A stretch of DNA of 64,000 nt from Rallus limicola (taxonomy: Eukaryota; Chordata; Aves; Gruiformes; Rallidae): positions 21,754,146 to 21,818,145 of the forward strand of contig JAKCOZ010000001.1 of the NCBI GenBank assembly GCA_022605955.1. Reading direction: 5' to 3'. The notes below the pieces were generated by a model. It was not told the origin of the DNA and searched no databases. It was given only the letters and a program-made list of their open reading frames with translations. Numbering within the stretch: the first letter of the stretch is position 1; every line of letters begins with the position of its first letter. Below, one piece after another: positions 11,001-25,000 of this stretch. The position numbers were made by a program, and so were the translations under genes.

Positions 11001-13030
11001 AGGAGAACAGTTTCTTATCCCATGACCCAAAAGAAAGGGTTGTTCTCTCTCCTCTGCCTGGAGAAGGTTCTGCTTTTCCTGCCCTTGGGCTTGTGGCAGA
11101 TGAAATGAGGCCATGGAGGGAATCTGGGTTGGGGAAGCCACAGGAGGAGCTGGATCCAGGAGGATAAGGAAAAGTTTTATAACTTTTTATAACAGGAGGC
11201 TCCACATTGCTCTTGCCAGCAGATGGAGCAGGGCTGGCATAGGAAGAACAATCTGCAGGAGCAGGAGGCCCTTCTGCCTCCATCCATGCCCACCCCTCTC
11301 CCAGGGAGGTCTCATCTTTCTCCTGGCTGGAGGATCCATACCAAAACTCTCTTGAGACAAAGGTAAATCTCTTCCAGGGCTGCCTCCTGAACACAGCAAA
11401 GAATGCAGATGCATTTATCCCTGTTACTAAGCTGGTGCATGCATGTCCATGCTCACCGCCCCAGAAACACCCACCCACCTTTTTTCTGTTTAGCTGTGGA
11501 CCAACTTGAGTACCTGAAGACCTTCCACATCCTGTGCTCATTTTCCATTTCTCCTGAACTGGTTCAGTGTCATTGCCTGCAGTGGCTAGCTAGGTTATTT
11601 TCCACTCTTATTTCTCTTCCTGATGAGTTTAAGCCAGGATTGACATGAAAGATGGATATGTTCATGTCAGGTCAGCAAATTAAACCTACTGAGTTAAGAA
11701 TGACCAGGTGCCCAAGGTGAAAATTCAGAGATGGAGATAGAAATGAAGTACTCTTTTCCTGATTAGTTCTGGACACAGGAATGAATGGAAAGCATGTAGC
11801 CCTTCCCTTCCACCCTCTTGACTTAGGGCCCCTCTCATCCCCAGCGCCCATTTCTTCATCTCTTTCACTTGCTATTTTGCTGAGATTGTGTGTGAGACAG
11901 AGGTCCTTCTGGAGCTCCCACACACTCTGCACTTTTCAAGCTCTGAAAGCCAGAAATAAGAATCCTCCCATGATAAGGGCACACGAGGATGAAGGTGAGC
12001 AGGGTACTGACCACTGTGTTGTCATCTGCCAGTGTCAATAGACACATGTCAGGCCGTGGCACGCAGAGGGTCAGTTCTGCACAGACAACTCCCTCACAAG
12101 TATCAGCCTCCTCATGGCAAGGCTGCTTGTGAAATAAAATGGTCTGTGGCATGAGAAAGGACAGCCGGCCCCGATTCCTCCTCAGCAAGCAGCACTCAAT
12201 GGGCACTCTACTCAACCAGTGGATAATGCAGAAGCCGTGTAGCTAATGTGGGCACGGTTCAGTGTTAATGTAAAGATGGACAGGTTGTTCCATGAGTAAC
12301 GGGAAGTGCTGTACAAGGTGCAGCACACTGCACAGAATAAATACTGTCCTCTTTGCAGAGGGAGACATTTGCATGTAAATCCAAGATTTATGCTGCATTC
12401 TTCCCCCTCTTTTGCCTTTTGCTATTCTGCTTTTTGGAATCGGTTCATTCTTCTTCCTCAAGGGAGTGGGGATATTTTAATTTTTTTCATTACTATTTTT
12501 GAAAAGCAGCTCTCTTGTTTATGTCATACATATGATCTTCACCATCATTAATTAAGACATCACCTGTTGTTATGCCCACAGGGCCAAATGCAAGCTTTGT
12601 AAATGGAAAAGTACACCACTATCTTATTTGCTTAATAATAGTCTAAACGTTTGAAGCCAAAATGTTGTTGTGTAGCCCCAGTATGTTCCAAACCTGCCAT
12701 ACTGGTGTCACTTATTTTAACCTGTTATAGAAAAAAATAGAGATGATTGAAAATCCTAAAGCTCAGACCTGAGAAAGGACAGGAAGAATCAGCGTGATTT
12801 GTATTCTGCCTTACACTTTTTTAGGGGCAGAAAGAGGTCCTGCTGCAGAAAATGCCTTTGACATAGAGGTTTGAGTGATCTGCTACATAGACAGTAAGGA
12901 ACTGCATTTCATATGCTTTTTATGGGCTATTGAAAATCCTAAGGAGTCCGGTTTTCTAATGGAAAAGACAACATATTTCTGGGTTTGAACAAAGGCACCA
13001 TCTGCACCAGAGTGACCCCAGACTAATTGA
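8100..13030. other. Upstream non-coding DNA, nothing recognised
   Basis: No exon, RNA gene or transposon is recognisable. The longest minus-strand frame (10981-11541) encodes a Ser/Pro/Gly-rich peptide with no family resemblance I can name. Frames of this length are expected by chance in this much DNA. Confidence 0.55.
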
Positions 13031-13031
13031 C

Positions 13032-13086
13032 TGTCTGTGTGTGTGTGTGTGTGTACGCATGTGTGTGCACACATATGTGTGTGTTT
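13032..13086. repeat. (TG)n microsatellite, interrupted
   Basis: A run of GT dinucleotides is interrupted by ACGCATG and CACACATA, giving a mixed TG/CA purine-pyrimidine alternating tract capable of Z-DNA. There is no other feature next to it. Confidence 0.95.
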
Positions 13087-13089
13087 CAG

Positions 13090-16000
13090 AGGGATATTCT
13101 CTGCTTCGGTTCCATTATAATTCCTTTAAATATTTATTACTGGAATGTAAATTCTGCTGAAAACTGAGGTTTCTACTTTGGAAAAAAACAGACCATCACC
13201 TACCATGGGTGTCATCACTCAGTAGAATATCCATGTCCCTTTTGGAGTAACAAAAGGATTCAGTTGTATAAACAAGTCCCTGCATTGAATTATAAAAGTG
13301 TTTGGGGGGGCTGAAGAGCAAAAACCTGCTGACAGCTGGTTGAACTACTCCTTGGCTATGTGTGAACTGAAGTTCTGCAGATCCAGCATGGAGCAGGGGC
13401 AATATTAAAATGAATTGGTTACAAATAGTGGAAATAGTCCTGCAAACACATTTAGAATATGCAGTCCTAAGGATGGCTTTGTTTTCAGATTGGTTCATCT
13501 TTATTTTTGAATGTAAAACATTAATAAGCTTCTTAAGGAGATTGGGGATGGGAGAAAACATTGTCTGATCACCTTAAATCCCAGGAAAATAAAAAAAGTT
13601 CTCAGGTTGCTGGATGAAATAACAAACTAGAAGGGGTTTATACTTCTTATATTGCTATGAAAGCTTTACTTCTTGATCATTTCCAGACACCCGAATGTTA
13701 TTAAAAATCCACAAAGGGAAAAGAAGTTCTACATTTATGTGAGCTTTAAAACTTATTTTGGTACCTCAGCTTGTTGCCAGTGTAACACAGAGTAAAACTG
13801 TGGCATGAGAAGTATTGCTCATCGAAAAGAGGGACCGAGGACTCGTCTGGCACTACCAACACTCGGGAAGGGATTTACCACATAATATTTGGGGTTACAC
13901 TTTATTCTGGGGGGCCAAAATTGGAGTAAACTAGTGTCCAGTAGTCTGGTGCTTAGGATCTGGTATTTGTATCACTGTAAATCCCACTGTCATTTCTAGG
14001 ATATAAATAGGCTTGGAAAAATCAGATTATCAGAAGGATTAAATTGGGATCAGTGTCAGTAATAATCTATTCCTTCGTGGTGACACCAATTGAAAGAGGG
14101 AAAGTTTGGGGGAGGGGAGTCAATCTGTAGGGCCCTGCCGATGGCTTACGTGGGAATGGGGGATATAAACAAGAGGAAGGGGGGCCCCAGGTGCCTGATG
14201 GGCAGGGCAAGTGTAAGGAAAAGAAAATCGTCCTTAGATATATCAGAGAGGGGATTTTTTTTCTTTATTTCTTCTCTTTTTTTTCTTTTTTTTTTTGTTA
14301 ATGACATTGCCCGAATCTTCTCCTTACCATGTCACTCCTGTTACCTTCTAACTGGGCTGGAAAAAAGGCAGCACACACCTGGTCACCCTGTCCCAGGGGA
14401 CTCTGGAGCATCCCAGGCTGAGGAACATGATGTGATCTACAAGCACCAGCCCCTCCATCTCCAGCTCACCTCATGGCACTGCAGTTTCCCCATCCAGCAC
14501 TCACTCAGCCGGTCCGTGACTAAAACCCGTGAAGGTGTTGGCTGCATAAAAGCTAAGCAAAAAGCAGCTGGCCCAGGCTCTTTATCAATGCCCAAAACAC
14601 ATTTTAACAAGTAAGATCAAATTCATTTGACTCCCGAATGATTTTGATAGCAGTGACTTTAATTTGGTAATAAATTGCCTGCTAAATTTTCTTTCATCCA
14701 GAAACACGCAAGCACAGACCACAGAAGGTACCTTGCAAAGCGATACTGAGCAAAGCAAGCATATTTCAACTTGCTTTCCATCTAGCCTTCTGGAAAAAAG
14801 TTAAAGGCTAGGTTTTCAGTTCAGAAGCCCTGCAAGATCCTGCTTCCCTGACAAGCCTTTTCTTACATATATCTTTGGAAAATGTCACCCACCACCAGCT
14901 TCACTGGTTAATGGTGTAGGACATCACTCTAGGAAGGGACCAGGAAACATTTTCTGCATTTGAGCACAAGGGAGATTTGTCACTGGCATCTGTTGGCTTT
15001 TGGGATTTGCCATGAAGTCTATCCTTTTTCCAGTTTTTCCTTCCTACAAAGAATGAAGAGATGGATTGGGAAGAAGGGTATCTCACTGAGCGGTATCTGC
15101 TGGCTGGCTGAGCAGATGGTGCTGGGAGACAGGTCACAGTGCAGCTCATGGCTTTGATCACACTTAATAAATACCCCCGACTATAAGCAAGGTTGTGGTG
15201 AGAAGAAAGGATTGAAATGCTTCTTGGAATAAATAATACTTCTAATAACTACCTCACTTATACTGCCCAATGACTGGAGCAAAACTAACAAAGCAGGCAG
15301 TTCCCAGCACTGTCCTCGGGTGCTTTCCCGAAAGTTTACTTTCAATCTGTATGAAATGAATTATTCTTTTTCCTGTTGAATGAACAAAGGTTGATATTTG
15401 GATTTGTGCCTTTATAGCTCTTTCTCTTCAGTCACTTCCTCATGAAAGCTCATGGTTCTTTTTACATTTCCCATTTGCTGGGGTTTTTTTCCCAAAATAT
15501 GTATTTACATTTCTTCCCCTAGTTCTTCAAATGCAAAATTCAAACCTCCACATCTACAGATTCTCAGGCACTTTTCTTTTCCTTCTGTTTTTCAGCCCTG
15601 CTTCTGCTTCCCATTTTCACTTCTGCTCAGTTAATTAGTCATTTATAATTATTCCCTCTTTATTTACACGGGCACGCGTTTCCCTGGGGAGCTGCTGCCA
15701 GGTCCTGGGGAGTCAGTGCAACCTGACCCCAGCCATGCATCTTCTCAGCAAACCTACTGACGTCAGGGACCAGCCCTCAGCAATCAAGGCGCAGGATCAC
15801 CACCTCCTTGGCCCTGGGTGCTGGGTGTTGGGTGCCCGCTCACTGTCTGCCTGGTGCTCCAAAGCACCTGGTGATGCACACTCATCCCAACAGAGCCTGC
15901 CCTCAGATGGGTTTGGAAGCCAGAAACCTGCACAGGGCCGAAGCAGGAGCGGCAGAAGTGACCTGCAAGGGTGAGGAAGGTGGGGGCATCCTGGCATCTA

Positions 16001-19000
16001 TGCCTTTGCCTCTCTCCACCGCTGCTCTTCTGCTGGGGAAACCACACTGGCAGCAATGGTTCTACCTGCTTCAAAGGGTTCCTGCCAAGCACGTCACCCC
16101 TATTTGTGTAATGGGCTGAAAGCCTTGAGTGAGCAGTGATACATAAAGGAAAAGTCTTAGCATTTCTAACTCATTTCCAGCTTTCTCCTTGGACAACATT
16201 TAGAACCATCAGAGCTGTTCAAAAAGCAGGGGGAAAAAATTTTTTGCAGATATTTAATTTCAATTTCCTTCCTATTTTTTTTTAATTTCAGATATTTTAA
16301 AAATGTGTTTTGAACATTTCTTTCGTGAGGATATGAGCAAATTTCCCTCTACTCTCCCATAATTGAGTAATGACAGAATCAACACATGTTCCCTTCTATA
16401 TCCACATTAAAGAAGTTTATGCCGGTCTCACTTAGGAGCTAGTTGCTACCATGACCTGCATTTTTTCATCTCATATTCACTTTCTTGTGGGATCATTTTA
16501 ATTTCTCTGTAGTGGTAGAGAGACTGAGGTATGTGTTTTTCTCCAAATCAGGCTGAGGCTCAGTTGCTGGCCACCACTGGCAGTCAAGTTGGTCAAGGAC
16601 TTCAGTTTGAGCTGCAAACTGCCTCTTTAATACCAGTAGCCAGAAGAAATTCTTCACATTAATGTCAACCAGGCTCCAGCAGCTCTCTGCTCATTCTAGG
16701 CAGCTCCTGGTCCAAAGAGTTTGAAGCTTTCTATGGACAGATATACCTCCTGTGACTGCACACAGGCTGGAAAGCAGTACCTGGTTTGATTTCAGCTGTC
16801 CTGGTTGTCACAGTTTGATGGGTTTCAGAAAACATCCTATGGAAAACAATTTCCTAGCAGACAGCACACAGACTACAGGCAAAGCAAACCCGGGCTGCTG
16901 CAGGCTCTGCTCTGGGTGCTGTCAATCACAGCATGAGGGTTGCCCACCAGCATGAGGGCCAGAAGCACAACGAACTGAGATGGAGCCACAGGCACCGGGT
17001 ACCCCCCAGGAGAGGGGGAGTGGGGTGTGAGTTTATAGCAGAGAAAAAATCTCACCTTTTCTCAGATGCCTCACAAATATGAAAAAGTGGGAGAGGCCAA
17101 AGAAAAGCATTGAAGTCAAAGGGGCCAAATGCTAAGATGCAAAGAGCAGAGTCCACATTCAGTAATATTTATGCTTATCTCAATCATGTACCTGGATACT
17201 GTGCCTAGGTACCGTTGCGATTGGAACCTCATAAATACCAATGACAGATAGTAATTAGCACCCCATAAATACCATCAGCAGATAATCTTGCTGCTAGGAA
17301 GCAAGAACAAGCTTTTCATACCCAACTGGACAAGCAAGCTTGAAGATGAAAATAACAAGAAGATGGGAAAAAAATCACCATTTGAAAACAAAGGTCTTCC
17401 CCTGGAGTCAAACTTTTTAATGGAAATAAAGCCTAAACCAGAAGTCTTACATTAGCTGTGGGCTCCAAAATGCCCTGAGTTAATTTATATCTGGCTGGTA
17501 AAAGGGTAGTGGATTGATTCATTACAGCCAAAGGCTCAGCTCCTAGGAATACGTGGTGCTTCATTTTTTTTCTGGGATCCCTTTGATCTCTGCTGGAGGT
17601 TGAGGAGCAGGCTCCAAAATTATGAAGTATTTTTGGAATGATATTGAGACCATTTCACAGAAGAGTCACCTTCATGTCTCCAAGCATTTCCTCAACTGTC
17701 TCTGGAGACATGGGCATGGCAGAGAGCTTCTAAGCATGACATTTTTATCTGAGAGAAAATGAATACAGCAGATCTTAAAAGAACGGTGCTCCAATCACAT
17801 TTGAACCAACATTAAGACTGGATGTAGAACCTCAAGTTGTCTAGGTACTAAAGTAAAAGCACAAGTTTCTAGAAACAGTAACAGATTTACAGATCTCTGT
17901 AGATCAGCTAGAGGAAGACAAGCATCCTACAGAAACCTAAAAAAACCCAGCAATTGGCACATGGGAGAAACTTACCTTTCAATTCAGTGTGTGCAATTCT
18001 ACAACATTATTTATTCCAGGTTAACAAAAGGTGTCAGAGGTATAGTGCCTGCTCCCTACCGTTCCCCCTCTACACAGACCTATTCTTGTCCCGCCCTGTA
18101 CCTTGGAGCCCAGAGGGTCTTTCAACTTGTCCTGCCTCCCAGCCTTTTCTCATGTTTGCTACTCTTCTGTGGAGCTCCTGCAGCCAGAGCAGTGGGTGAG
18201 AGTCTGCTGGAGTTTGGGGGTCTTCTCATCACAGCTGGTGGTCAGCAGGACTTGGAACCTGCAGTTCAGCATCTAACAAGCACTCTGGCAAAGCAAGTCA
18301 CATAATGATGGAAGCTCCTTCCATGTAACTCTAATGACTGACCTCCTCCATAATAGTATAGAAACACAGAAGACTCTGCGTTCACTGACTGTATTTACCT
18401 GAGCATTACAAAATGTTAAATGGGCATATTTAGCAAAACAAGAGCTTTCAAGTATTCTCTTCTGAATGCAATTGTCAAGGGCAGAGCTGCACATCAAATT
18501 TGTATCCGTGTTGAAACCCACACTGACTTAATTAGGGTAAAATGCATGAAAGTGTAGTCATTATAACCTGCTTTGTGGTGACACAAACATATATAAGCCT
18601 TGTTCATATGACAGGAGTGTCCAGATTTTGCATCCAAGCCTTCTCCAAGAACAGCCACGTTGGAGAGGGGGAGAAAGGGGAAGGTGAAAGAGAAGATCAT
18701 AAGAATTGTTCACTTGATATTGCTGAAATGCATGGAAACAGACGTTAAGTCTTTCTCTACCTCCACCCTTCCCAGTAGTCTCATTATGGTAAATAACATT
18801 GCACTTATTTGAAAACTCAGGTTTCATAAGGCTGGCTGCACTGGGGAGCCAGCAGCACAAGTGGCACTGAAGATCTCTGCTCCTAAATGCCAGATCTGGT
18901 GCTCATGCCCCTTCAGTTCCTAGGAGAGGTCCTGTTTGCTTTCAGAGAGCGGCTTGGACTTCTGCCTTAAAGCCAAAGCCTATCATGGCAGCTCCTCTAA

Positions 19001-22000
19001 TCGCAATGCCTAAATATAATACGAGGCAAGACAATGTAAAAGAGCTCAGCTGCACTTTTTTAAGCAGCTGTCAGGAAACTGCGTCTGTGGCTTGCTGCTT
19101 TAGAGTAAGATTAAATGAATCAGTCTCACCATTTGAATGCGTGGGAAGTCAGAGACAGCAAAGTGACAAGTAAGGATCGTTTATTTATAATTGGGCCCTC
19201 CTCCTGTAGCTATTTGTGCACAGGTCCTGTGCACTAAGTTCAGAATTACCTGCCCTTTATGTAAAATTATTCACGAATGCTACGTGTAGGACTGGTGGAT
19301 GCCTGTGCTGGTTTGGCTGATTATAAAGGTTATTTACTAATTATTGAACTGTCTAGTGATGTTTGGGAAGAAAACACAGCTTATTACGCAGCAACTTCAA
19401 AAGGCTCTGAGTCCCCAGTCCATCAGCCAGGAGTCTTTCACAACAAGGAAGAATCTGAGCTGGGCATCACTGCCAGGAGAAGTCCTGATGGACTGGGACA
19501 CCACCTGAGCAGCAGCTTTGCGGCCAAGGTCTGTGAGGGCTGGAGAGCAATGTGGAGACAGCATTGGTGGATGCTTTACTAGCAGGGACCTTTGATACTT
19601 AAGGTACAGCTCCCCACTCCTTGAGCAAAACCACCTCTGACTAACCCAGACGTTTACAGGTTTCTAAAGCAAGAGTTGCCAAAGACAGGTAAGAGCGCTG
19701 TAGCTGCAATCACATGCCAGAGAGAAAATCAGTAGTTTATGATATTAGCTGATTAATGGCCCCAACTGGAGCAGCATTGCATTGAGAAATGGGTTTGCTG
19801 AAGGAAAAGCACGGGTATCTGATCTCCACCACCTCAGGATGTGGTCCCAAATTCTCAAAGCATCCTGAGTGAGGAAAGGTGATATCCCCAAATCTGAGAT
19901 AATGCTGCCGGGAGGAAGACCAGTAGTAACTGAGTCCTTCAGAAGAGTGGGATTGCTCTTTGCCCAGCCTCCAAGTATGTCACTGGCGTTGAACTGAGCT
20001 CAGCCCATGAGCTTTCTTTCCTCCCCTCCCACTTTGGCAGGCTTGGCCTTTAGCCTGTAGCATCAGCCTGTACCCCTAACTGGGAAATATTATTAAAATG
20101 GCATTAAATATTAAGAGAGTCAACACAGCATCTCTCACAGTGAGGGAGCTCCTGACACAGCAATGCTTTTCCTAATAAACTGCCTTGACAAACAGTTTAC
20201 TTATATTCTTATTTCAATTAGATGAACTACTCTGCAGTGGTAACGATGAGTGCAGCTGGGTATTAGTATGAGAAGTAGTAAATATTTATTTGGCTCTCAC
20301 AGCATGGGAGTGGGTAGGTGACAGGGTCTCAAGGCAAGACCTCATCAGCACAAATTTTAAAGCCATAGTCACAAGATGCGGTCAACTGGGTTGCACAACA
20401 CTCTTGTGTGAATCAAGAGCTTAGATTAATATTGGTACAGCATTAACAGTGATGGACATCATGGCCAGGTTTGGCTCTTATAGAGATCTGGGCTGGAAAA
20501 GGAGATGAAAAAAGTGCTGGGAAATTTAATCTAGGCAAAGAAAATCTCCATCTCTGCTTGCTTGGAAAATTTGCCTTCAATTCCAAGTGTTTTCGGTTGA
20601 CAGCATGAAAGTCATGGAAGTAAACATGCATGCTTGTCTTTGAAACACTGCTAGTCTTCTGGCCATTTGGGGGGAAGAGGGCGGGGGGATAAGAATGTTT
20701 AACTCAGAAAAAGCAGATGCTTTCCAGAAAATCCCATGAGGCTCACCACAGCACATGGGTTGGAAGTCAGGAGGCTCCTGTCAGCACATCTGTACTTATC
20801 CCTGAAGTATGGAAAACGAGCTTCAGCAAAGTTGCCACAGAAAGTTTTAATACTTTAAACTCACTGAGTTTCTCTTACGAGGCCTGACCAAAATTTTACC
20901 TCAGTCTATGTAAACTTTTTACTCTTATGATTACCTCCAGTATTAATAAAATAATTACCATTACTCCCTGATACCTTTCTTTGAAAAGGCTCTTTCAGAG
21001 GCTGAAGGGCTGAAGCCAAGTCTGAGATCAAAGATAGCTGTTCTGTGCTGGTGAGGCCTTGCAATGGGTCATAAGATGGAGAGCAGAGAATGGGATAGAT
21101 AAAGCGGAGTGGCAAGGTGGGGTATGTGAGTGGGCCGTGTAGGTGGTGCTCAGTGGGAATTTGGCTTGCAACTCGGTGAATAACTCCACAGAGTCTGTAA
21201 TGATAGGGTACCTCACCTAATGCCTCATCGAAAAGACAACATGCTTTTCAGAATAGAGCATCCCTCAAACAATCCTCCACAGGCACTTCATATAGCACTA
21301 TAATCACAGCCTGCACTCACTTGACTTTTTTTATATGTGTCACCCTTTTGATCTGGAAGAGTTTCCTCCTTCCCCTTGCCTAATCTTCAGGAATGGATTT
21401 TAAAACGAGTGTTAAATCTAAAATTTCAGACCCAGAAGCAGGGGGTTCAAAGTGCAAGGCAATTCCCCACACGTGCACATCTCTACAGAAATTATTCCAA
21501 GTCTGAAGCAGATGATTTAAAAGGCTGGGGGGGAAAATGGTCCTTAAGTGGCTGCATTTAGAGATGTGGATCTGTCCATGGGCATCATAGCATTACTGGT
21601 ACTAGTCAGCTGTGCTGGCTGGGGGCAGCTGAGGGTTTGCCCATGGGGCCCTGCTAATGCCACTGGCCACCAAAAAGATTGAATTTATGTTGGTGGAGAC
21701 TGTCCCTCCTTTGGGAATGGCACTTTGGGTAAAAGGGAGTGTGTCAGCTGGAGTTTAGGGGACACACTAAAGGAAGCCAAAGAACTACAAAGTGAAGTCA
21801 GGACAAAATGTAGAATAGGATCACTTGAAAAGTTTCTTTTTTAAAAATTGCTAAAATATTGGGGGGAGAAGGTTTGTGGAAATAACTTTGTTACACCGTG
21901 GGTTATTTTCAGCAGGATGTAAGGGCTGTGTTTAATCTTTGTTGTGTAGAATGTTTTAGTTGTGGTTTGTTGGGTTTTTTTACTTTGTTCTAATCATGTC

Positions 22001-25000
22001 TCTTAATACAACCTTGCTGGTGGAATAATTAACAAAGCCTGCATCACAAATGCAGTGCTCTCAGGAGCTAGGTACTGATGTGCCCTTTCCCACTGCGCTG
22101 AGGTAGGAAGGTTTCTAGTATGCTCTAGGAGGCAGGAGTCTCTCAGGAATTTCTGAAGACAGGAAATGCACGACTAGGTGCTGTTGGAGACATTCACTAG
22201 GAGGATTTTCTTTGGTGAATTTTTCCTCCTTCTAGCCAAGGACAAACCTCTGACACTAGCCCACATTATTGTTTGAAGACAGATTGAAATCTCCTGATTC
22301 TGACATCGTTTTATTTTTAATTTCCACACTGCAAATGTCAGGGGAAAAAATACCCTAAAAATTATACTTCAGAAAAGACTATAATTACTTCCAATTAAAT
22401 CATGGCCCTGGTTGTTTGAAAGACTTGACCACAGCTAGAATTTCATTATCTGATAAGCACTTTTTTATATATATTTCAAAGTTTCTTTTTTAATAATAAT
22501 AAGAAAAGGATCCAAGACCCTGACAACAATACCTGAGCCAACTGCAAAAGCTCAATGATGGGAAATTGTGTTTAACCCCTCAGAGATGGAGAGGCCACAT
22601 CATTTTTAGGGCATTTATTTCAGCGATACTCCTGATGAGAAAGCAAGGTTCAGAAATGTGATCAGATGTAGTGGTAGGCATGGATGAGGTGACCCAGATC
22701 TCTTCCTTCCCTGGGGCACTAATAGACTGTGTGCTTTCATCGCACCTTGCTTCCATCCATGATACCCAGAGCGTTTTGCCAACATCTGTCCTGTTTCCCA
22801 TTGCCACAATCCTTTCTATATCGGGGTACATCTATTGAAGCCACTGAGGTTATATCATCACCTGTTTTCATAGCAGGAACTAAATATCATCTCTCTGTTT
22901 GCACCATAAGCCAAATTATTACCCCCTGAAAGAGACATTTGCACGATGTGACCTGCACTGAGGACACCACCAGTGTTTAGACTGAGGAGAAGCATCTGTC
23001 TTCTTGTAGAATCTCTGGTGCATGGGATAATTCTGATGTAGGTTTGTTTTTTGTGGTCTTATTTTGAACTTTAGCTATGACAGGGCCATGACTCCCCAAC
23101 CCCACTCCCGCATGCACTGTGTTTTCCGTATGCGTTCCAAAATAAGGGCCTACACAGAACATTAAAAAATAAGCAGTCATGGTCCCAGTTGAGTATGCTG
23201 ACTGTTTCCTGACGTGCTTACGAGACAGTCTGTATCATTTGTCATGATGAATAGGGAGGCACAGGCTGGAGGGAAGGGGCAGAGGGGGCTTCTGCAAATC
23301 ATCTGCCTGTGAAAAGGGCTGCATGTGGAGGTACGGGCGGTACTGAAGGGAGCTGAGTCTAGCAACAGAGCAGTGGCAGGGTGTAAAGTCAGTTAACACC
23401 GTAGCCCCTTTTCCTTAGCATGCTAACCAACAGGAAGCCCAAGTGTTCCAATCGCTAGCAATGACCCAAAATCCTAGTCAGAAGGGAGAGGATTTTCTCC
23501 AGGTGATGCCATGGAGGCAGCCTATACCAGCCATCTTCTAATGATTAGCAGAGATGTAAGGCTAGGAATGAACATACCACAGCAGGCAACCTGGGCACCC
23601 ACAACTTGCATAGAGAGCAGACATCCCTGTTATCCATGGAAAAAATCCTCCCCCAAATATTCCACATCACAGTGGCTAGTCTCAGAGCTGATCATGTTGG
23701 GAGGAAGGAAATTAAAAATTGCAATTGACTCACTAGTAAAAATATGTGAGTGTACCCAGCAAATAAAGTAGATTCCCTCAGCACTTACCTAATAATTTTG
23801 CTTTTAATTAAACTGTCCATTCCCGCACTGATTTACATTTAAAAAGAAAACATCTGTGTGTTTTTTCACTGGGAAACCTTCCCCTGGTGTTTACAAAAAT
23901 ATCTTCCTTTGCTTAATGCAAAAGATTTGGGGCCTGATTCTTCTTAACAATAGGCTGCCTTCCAGCTCCTCCATGAAGGCAAACAGGTATTAAAAGTTGT
24001 CACTAAAGGGGATGTGCTCACTCTGCTAGCCATTCTCTTATGGGTTTTTTTGTTGGTTGTTTGGGGTTTTTTTAATGTACTTTACAGTCTTTTATTAGTA
24101 GATCTTTTTAGGCTCAGTCTTTCCAAAGAAGAAAATGCAGAGGATGGACAAGGAGCTGTGAAATCTGGTAGCCACAATCCCCCTCAGCTTTCTCTGGGAG
24201 AAAGAAGAAAAATTTGACCTCAGCAGCATGCAACTCTGGCATTGCCCCTCTCATGCTCCTGGCACAGCTGGAGCAGCAGAGAAGATGAGGCGATGCCACC
24301 ATAGTGTTTCTGGGTCCAAGAGACCAAAGGGTACCTCATGTCCATTTGTGCAACCCCCATAAAGTGTGACGAAAGCCCAACAACTACATTTTAAATCTCA
24401 CCTGCTTTCTTTCCTTCACCTTCACCTCCAAAATCTGTATTAATTCCCATGAGAAAAAACAACCCCAAACTCTCACTCTTTCCAGCAAGACACTAACTTC
24501 TGCTATTCCTACTGCTGTCGAATACAGGCTTGACTTGTTCCCAGCAGCCTCCCAAGACATGCCAGTCAAATGCTATGTGTCATTGTGGAGAAGTAAGTGA
24601 CATGCCCGAAACCACCAAGATTTGTGTATGTGGGGCAGAAATGTAAATGAGCCCCCTAGTATCCATCCAGTGCTATAAAATGCCCCCTCTTCTTTTCCCT
24701 GGCTTAGTTTCTGCACCACCCCTCATGATGTGCAGTGGACACAGCTGAGGGTGCTGCTGCCCTGGTGGTACAAGACACTCCATGACAAGGCTGAGCATGC
24801 CATGTACTTGCACCCAGACTCCAATTGCGTTTGTAGTAGGCCCAAATATACAAATGGAGAAATGAAAAACTGTAAGATGACATATTAATATGTGCTGCTT
24901 CTCCAGTGCTGCCTTGCCATCCTGTCCTGACTGAAGGGGCCAAAGAGAAAATGTGGTCGCTGAGATGGTAAAGGCCTCTCTGGATTCAAAACTTCATGAC

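Noticed and set aside
10981..11541. 186-codon minus-strand open frame
   Set aside because: No recognised family, no obvious splice or promoter context, and one or two frames of this length are expected by chance in 64 kb.
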